From contig NZ_CP152002.1 of assembly GCF_038595055.1 (NCBI RefSeq), positions 974,501 through 1,038,500 of the forward strand: a stretch of DNA of 64,000 nucleotides, given 5' to 3'. A program made the position numbers and the translations under genes. The DNA is from Paenibacillus sp. FSL R7-0345. GTDB lineage: Bacteria; Bacillota; Bacilli; Paenibacillales; Paenibacillaceae. The notes under the pieces were generated by a model. The model saw only the letters and a program-made list of their open reading frames with translations, did no database searches and was not told the DNA's origin. Below, piece by piece: positions 59,985-64,000 of the stretch (position 1 is its first letter; every line of letters begins with the position of its first letter).

Positions 59985-61907
59985 TTAATTTGAGCCAGCC
60001 TCTTCATTGGCGTTGGTACCTGTCTCCGCACCTGTGTCCTCCGGCGTCAGATTCAGTTCACCCTCTGCACCCGGGTTCATATTCTGGTGGAAGTCCGTAT
60101 TCATGTCTGTGCCCGCATCTGCATCGTTTGACCCGGCACTCTCGAGCGAGTCAACCACGAATACGGGGACATACTGCTCTCCGGTTTCCGTCTGCACATA
60201 ATCATAGCCGCCCTGGTACTGGCCGGTGACTACAGCAGATCCTGTAGCAGAACCAGCTCCGCCTTGCAGGGAAAGGTAACGTCCGTCAGAGAGGCCGACA
60301 CTCCGGCCGTTATTGTCCCTATAGATGTCAACACTCAGCTTAACGTTCTCATATTGGTGAAGCTCCAGATCGTAAGCGGAGATAAAAAGCGGCTCTGTCA
60401 CTACCGGGCGAATTCCGGTGAACTGATAGCTGCCGTTGCTTAAAGTGTACACCCCAATCTCACCGGACACGCCGTTGCCAGTATCTGCATTAGCGACCAG
60501 AATTGAGGCGTCCTCAGCCTGTAGCTCATAGCTGTCACCGGAAAAGGAGAACAGCACGGAAATACCCTCAGGCTTGATCTGATAACCGGTGTAAGCGGTG
60601 CGGCCGTCATCCAGGCTTGCCTCGGCTACCACAACAGGCACTTCGGCCACAGCAGCCAGCTGGCCGGCAAAGGAAATGCCGCTCAGCCGCGCGAAGTCCG
60701 GGATAATGTCGCCTGTGCGCGTAGAGATGATTCCATCTTCTTGCAGATCGGCATAATACAACCGGCCGCTGGTATCTATCCCGGCTACGGCGATTTTAGC
60801 TCCATCCTGCCCGGAAACAGAAGTGACCAAAGTATATTTCCCTGTCTCATCACCGCCCGGCAGCAGCCGGACGGGCTCGGCGATGTTCCAGGCCAGCTGC
60901 GCTGCAGCAATGTCTGCCGAAGTATCCTGCAGCGTAGTGAGGCTGCTGTACAGCTGAATTGCCTCAGCGAACTGCCCGTTCCGTACAAGCCGGGCAGCGC
61001 TGGACAACAGCTTTGACGTGCTGCGCTTAATGGAGGCCAGCAGCTTGGACGAGTCGGCATCAAGTCCGGCCGATGCAGCGTAATTACTGTACATCACAGC
61101 ATGACCTGCAAAAGCTGGTACGTTATCTCCATCAAGATCTTTGTCGAGGATAAGCTGCGCGCTTTCCTCGGCCTGCTCCTGTACCCATGGAGCTGTATAA
61201 CTGTGACTGCTGTAAGCCTGAGCCATGGATAAGGCACTGTCGAGCATGGGCTGAAAGCTGCCGGCTGCCGCCAGAGCCTTAAGCCCGGCGATATCATGTG
61301 CTTCAAACTCAGCTGCCAGCAGCGCCGTCTTGTCGTCTGCTCCTCCATAATAAGCATCCGGAATCAGCAGGAGGTTCCATTTATACGTCTCGCCCGTATC
61401 TCCGCCACTGCCGCCGGCTGCAAGCTCGGCCAGGAACTGTTCCTTGAACTGCCGGAATCCCTCCGTCAGCTGCACGGAAATGCCCGACTCCTCCGAGAGC
61501 TGGCGGTAAAAGGCTTCATACGGTCCGCCGCTGATGAAATATTTGGCCTTCAGGCTGAGCAGAGAAGCGTAGCTCTCCATGAAGCCGGCGAAATCCTTCG
61601 TAACGAGCTGATCCGCAGATGTGCGGACCAGTGTATCAAGGCTGCTGCGGATTGCCGTAATCGGCGCCAGCTCCGTGAGCCGTCCGGCAATTTGTTCCTC
61701 TTTATAATGGATAGAAAAATTATCCGCCGCCTGGCGGTACAGCCGCTCGGCGGCAATCAGATCCCCGGCGGTATACATCTGCTCAGCCTCCTGCACCACG
61801 CGGATCTTGTCCCCGATCAACAGCACCTTTGAGCCGAGCAGCCCCAACATACATATACACAGAATGATCATAATATTCCGCAGGGTTATGGCTTGTTTGA
61901 ACGTCAT
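59985..61907 (-). CDS. Large membrane-anchored hypothetical protein
   Basis: 640 residues: an N-terminal helix (IMIILCICMLGLLGSKVLLI), then an alpha-helical, TPR-like region (YTAGDLIAAERLYRQAADNF, NGQFAEAIQLYSSLTTLQ), then a beta-rich segment from about 365 (LVTSVSGQDGAKIAVAGIDT, SGRLYYADLQEDGIISTRTG) that may be a propeller-like fold, and an acidic Asn/Asp/Glu-rich tail. Presumably mostly extracytoplasmic. No family recognised. It follows the zinc-ribbon gene by 58 bp. Confidence 0.7.
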   Translation of the reverse strand: MTFKQAITLRNIMIILCICMLGLLGSKVLLIGDKIRVVQEAEQMYTAGDLIAAERLYRQAADNFSIHYKEEQIAGRLTELAPITAIRSSLDTLVRTSADQLVTKDFAGFMESYASLLSLKAKYFISGGPYEAFYRQLSEESGISVQLTEGFRQFKEQFLAELAAGGSGGDTGETYKWNLLLIPDAYYGGADDKTALLAAEFEAHDIAGLKALAAAGSFQPMLDSALSMAQAYSSHSYTAPWVQEQAEESAQLILDKDLDGDNVPAFAGHAVMYSNYAASAGLDADSSKLLASIKRSTSKLLSSAARLVRNGQFAEAIQLYSSLTTLQDTSADIAAAQLAWNIAEPVRLLPGGDETGKYTLVTSVSGQDGAKIAVAGIDTSGRLYYADLQEDGIISTRTGDIIPDFARLSGISFAGQLAAVAEVPVVVAEASLDDGRTAYTGYQIKPEGISVLFSFSGDSYELQAEDASILVANADTGNGVSGEIGVYTLSNGSYQFTGIRPVVTEPLFISAYDLELHQYENVKLSVDIYRDNNGRSVGLSDGRYLSLQGGAGSATGSAVVTGQYQGGYDYVQTETGEQYVPVFVVDSLESAGSNDADAGTDMNTDFHQNMNPGAEGELNLTPEDTGAETGTNANEEAGSN

Positions 61908-61965
61908 AGTATAGTAGCCCCTTTTTTTCGAAAATAAAGCCTGCCTGAAATCTCCGGCACGCTAT

Positions 61966-62889
61966 TCAAAAATCGGGGTCCCAGCGGTATTTCGCTTCCC
62001 TGACTTCGGCTACCTTCTGGTCCAGTCCGTTCCAGGCCTCATACGGGCTGGCGGAGATCAGCCTGGATAAGCGCAGAAAGCGGTCCTTGGGCAGCTCGTG
62101 GATATATCTTCCGATCATTCCGGAATAGAGCAGCACATAACGCTTGAGGCGTACGGACGCTCCGGCAACGCCGGCCAGAATGTCTCTGCCCTTATCCATT
62201 TCAAGAATTTGCGCCTCATAATTTTTGACATAGCGGAGCGTGCGGTCCTTAATCAGCTCGGGCCGGACCCGGGCAATCTCGCCGATATATTCGGCAAGCA
62301 GCGGCTCGAAATCTCGCAGCAGCAGCTGCTCCAGCTCCAGATTCATATCCTTGCGCAGCTGGAAGCCGTGCAGCAGGGCAACACGCTGGCGGGCGATCCG
62401 GTCACCGCGCAGCAGGATGGAGATTTCGCGCAGCTTCTCATAGGCCAGCACATCATCTTCACGTAATACAGCAACGGCCTCCTGGCGGTTCAGCTCCAGC
62501 CCTTCCCGGATGCGGTCGATATTCCGGCCTAACAGCTCGTTGAGGGAGACGAGATTTTCATTCTGCCGGACTTTCCGCTGCATATAGTAGAGAGCTGCGG
62601 TCAGCACAGCTCCACCGGCGCCGCTGAGCGCCATCTGCTGCAGGCTCTGGCCAAAGTAGACTGCCGCCAGTGTGAGCAGCACGACAAGCAGCAGGCGGGT
62701 CTGCATTTTGCGCCCGGCCAGCGATGCGGCCTGCTGCTCAACCGGTCTGAGCGCGGCGCGGCCGCATTTGAGACAGCGTTCTTCGCCGAGCGCGGTATAA
62801 TTGCCGCAGTGCCGGCAGATCCGCAGCTTGCTGTAGGTGTAGCGCGGAGCCTTGAACGGCCGGAAGGTGACAGGTCTTTTCTTAGTCAC
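61966..62889 (-). CDS. Zinc-ribbon membrane protein, unknown
   Basis: 307 residues from a GTG at 62889, which has GGAGGGA 9 nt upstream inside the preceding gene; the ATG at 62907 has no SD. A CRHC...CLKC zinc ribbon (residues about 25-45) is followed by two helices (LLLVVLLTLAAVYFGQSL and ALSGAGGAVLTAALYY) and a long helical cytoplasmic part (NENLVSLNELLGRNIDRIRE). It overlaps the upstream 50-aa gene by 8 nt. Confidence 0.7.
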   Translation of the reverse strand: MTKKRPVTFRPFKAPRYTYSKLRICRHCGNYTALGEERCLKCGRAALRPVEQQAASLAGRKMQTRLLLVVLLTLAAVYFGQSLQQMALSGAGGAVLTAALYYMQRKVRQNENLVSLNELLGRNIDRIREGLELNRQEAVAVLREDDVLAYEKLREISILLRGDRIARQRVALLHGFQLRKDMNLELEQLLLRDFEPLLAEYIGEIARVRPELIKDRTLRYVKNYEAQILEMDKGRDILAGVAGASVRLKRYVLLYSGMIGRYIHELPKDRFLRLSRLISASPYEAWNGLDQKVAEVREAKYRWDPDF

Positions 62890-63034
62890 GGGATGAAGTC
62901 CCTCCATTCAGTGCGGCGAGCAGACGCTCATCGATATCATCACGGGTAAGCGGCTTGCGCCGCCTTGAGGCATACAGTGAAATTTGAATGACGGCATAAA
63001 GAAACGCAATGCCGAGTATGACGTATGAAATCAT
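62882..63034 (-). CDS. Small membrane protein (50 aa), translationally coupled
   Basis: An ATG at 63034 after AAAGGGAGAG opens 50 codons: MISYVILGIAFLYAVIQISL (helix), a basic stop-transfer YASRRRKP, and a polar tail ending SSRD. Its stop lies within the first codons of the zinc-ribbon gene, whose SD is inside it. The three minus-strand genes thus form one operon. The gene is shorter than usual ORF limits. Confidence 0.7.
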   Translation of the reverse strand: MISYVILGIAFLYAVIQISLYASRRRKPLTRDDIDERLLAALNGGTSSRD

Positions 63035-63171
63035 GGAACTCTCCCTTTCATGCAGGCGTAAAGTTGAAGTTTACAATGTTTAATTATATCATAATGGCAT
63101 GCTATTGACAGATTTTAGCTAAGTGCCGCAACGTCCCTATTACCGAATATAACACAAGAGGAGCCATCTTT
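63035..63171. promoter_or_regulatory. Divergent promoter region of the membrane operon and vWA gene
   Basis: A minus-strand TATAAT (63089-63084) lies 50 bp before the small membrane gene. On the plus strand TTGACA occurs at 63106-63111, 60 bp before the vWA gene, without a clear -10. Confidence 0.35.
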
Positions 63172-64000
63172 ATGCTTCGTACACAGCTTTGCCCCAGAAC
63201 AACCAAGAATATGCTGCAGAGGCTGATCCCGGCACTGCTGCTGATTTTGTGCCTCATGACATCACCCTTTGCAACACTTCGGGCTTCGGCAGCCCCGGCT
63301 GTATCAGCGGCCGGCCCGTCCCGGATTGATGCGGTGCTGCTGATCGATGTCAGCAACTCCATGAATAAGAGTGACAAGAGTAATATCGCCGGCGAGGCGA
63401 TGAAGATGTTTATAGATATGCTGTCGACGCAGGGTGACAAGGTGGGAATCGTAGCCTACACCGACAAGGTACAACGCGAAAAGGCTTTGCTTGAAATCGG
63501 CTCGGCTGATGACAAGCAGGACCTGAAGGATTTCATCGACGGGCTGAACCGCGGACCTTACACGGACATTGCTGTCGGTATGGAAGAAGCGGTTAAAGTG
63601 CTGCAGAACGGCAGTGATCCAAGCCATGAGCCAATGATCGTCATGCTGGCTGACGGCAACAATGACCTCGACGAGGCCAGCGGCCGGACCCAAAGCCAGT
63701 CTGACAAGGAGCTGTCCGCTGCAGTAGACGCTGCCAAGCAGAAGGGCTACCCGGTTTATACTATAGGGCTCAATGCTGATGGCAAGCTGAATAAAGACAT
63801 TCTGGCCGGGCTGTCTGATGATACAGGCGGCAAATCGTTTACAACGAACTCCGCGGACGATCTGCCGCAGATTCTGAGCGAGATTTTTGCCAGCCATCTG
63901 AAGCTGAAGATTGTTCCGGTCCAGTCGATCACGGCAGACGGCAGCTTCCAGGAGGTTACGGTCAACGTTCCGAACAGCAGCGTGCTGGAAGCGAACATTT
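63172..64000 (+). CDS. Secreted von Willebrand factor A domain protein, 3' partial
   Basis: SD AAGAGGAG 9 nt before the ATG. Signal peptide (LIPALLLILCLMTSPFATLR, cleavage near ASA). The vWA domain has the MIDAS motif DVSNS with conserved T (GPYTDIAVGMEEA) and D (MLADGNNDLDE). The frame is open to the window edge (276 codons). Probably a metal-dependent ligand-binding surface protein; divergent from the membrane operon at 59985-63034, with which it may act. Confidence 0.85.
   Translation, partial: MLRTQLCPRTTKNMLQRLIPALLLILCLMTSPFATLRASAAPAVSAAGPSRIDAVLLIDVSNSMNKSDKSNIAGEAMKMFIDMLSTQGDKVGIVAYTDKVQREKALLEIGSADDKQDLKDFIDGLNRGPYTDIAVGMEEAVKVLQNGSDPSHEPMIVMLADGNNDLDEASGRTQSQSDKELSAAVDAAKQKGYPVYTIGLNADGKLNKDILAGLSDDTGGKSFTTNSADDLPQILSEIFASHLKLKIVPVQSITADGSFQEVTVNVPNSSVLEANI

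Noticed and set aside
59795..60229. 144-codon frame after the family B repeat
   Set aside because: Low-complexity Ser/Pro/Cys composition, no SD, and it runs antisense into the 640-residue gene.

Overview
The window looks like a chromosomal segment of a spore-forming, polysaccharide-degrading member of the Firmicutes, most like Paenibacillus. The evidence is a tricistronic gerK-type spore germinant receptor operon, an alpha/beta-type SASP gene, a 31-codon YjcZ-like spore protein, YesM/YesN two-component regulation beside a CUT1 sugar ABC transporter that lacks its own ATPase, many AraC/LysR regulators, and an unusually rich set of glycoside hydrolases (GH5, GH31, two GH42, GH87). No rRNA, tRNA, prophage, IS element or CRISPR array is visible.

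Layout. 1-3336: the end of a membrane-anchored GH5 cellulase and a large methyltransferase. 3442-5563: small minus-strand genes (SUKH-like, NTF2-like, secreted DUF1963). 5642-10575: a xyloside module with a divergent AraC regulator, a YicI-type GH31 alpha-xylosidase and an SGNH esterase. 10632-11119: a small Sm-like protein and a tiny spore membrane protein. 11257-20186: YesN/YesM, divergent permeases, a solute-binding lipoprotein and a GH42 enzyme, together a galactoside uptake and hydrolysis module. 20270-23347: a hypothetical gene, a LysR regulator, a repeat-rich non-coding stretch and an AraC gene; this AraC gene is divergent from a second GH42 gene ending at 25498. 25605-29594: gerKA-gerKB-gerKC. 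29734-37631: lipoproteins, YpsA, YciI, amidase, a two-component system and YceI. 37734-43769: class B PBP, Nudix, DUF1648, Gfo/Idh, ADP-ribosylglycohydrolase, SASP. 44127-46856: a secreted multidomain GH87 alpha-1,3-glucanase. 47026-50634: a DUF4097 protein followed by a response regulator and histidine kinase. 51154-54469: a divergent IF-3 paralogue and HelD. 54567-59409: GNAT, Nudix, TagA-like glycosyltransferase, kinase, an AroB-like cyclase and a coiled-coil protein. 59985-64000: an uncharacterised three-gene membrane operon divergent from a secreted vWA protein that runs off the end.

The most unusual signal is non-coding. Four intergenic elements (9147-9334, 42175-42352, 50878-51062, 59578-59762) fall into two sequence families but share one architecture: two direct monomers of about 25 nt followed by two inverted monomers. 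The inner direct-to-inverted span is 85 bp in all four copies. Two solitary monomers and two other tandem-repeat tracts (13 bp x 6 and 51 bp x 4 with conserved hairpins) are also present. Gaps over 300 bp hold these repeats and terminators; nothing else convincing was seen in them.

Two genes under 60 codons (11024-11119 and 62882-63034) are called from ribosome binding sites and composition. Several starts were moved to match Shine-Dalgarno (SD) spacing.
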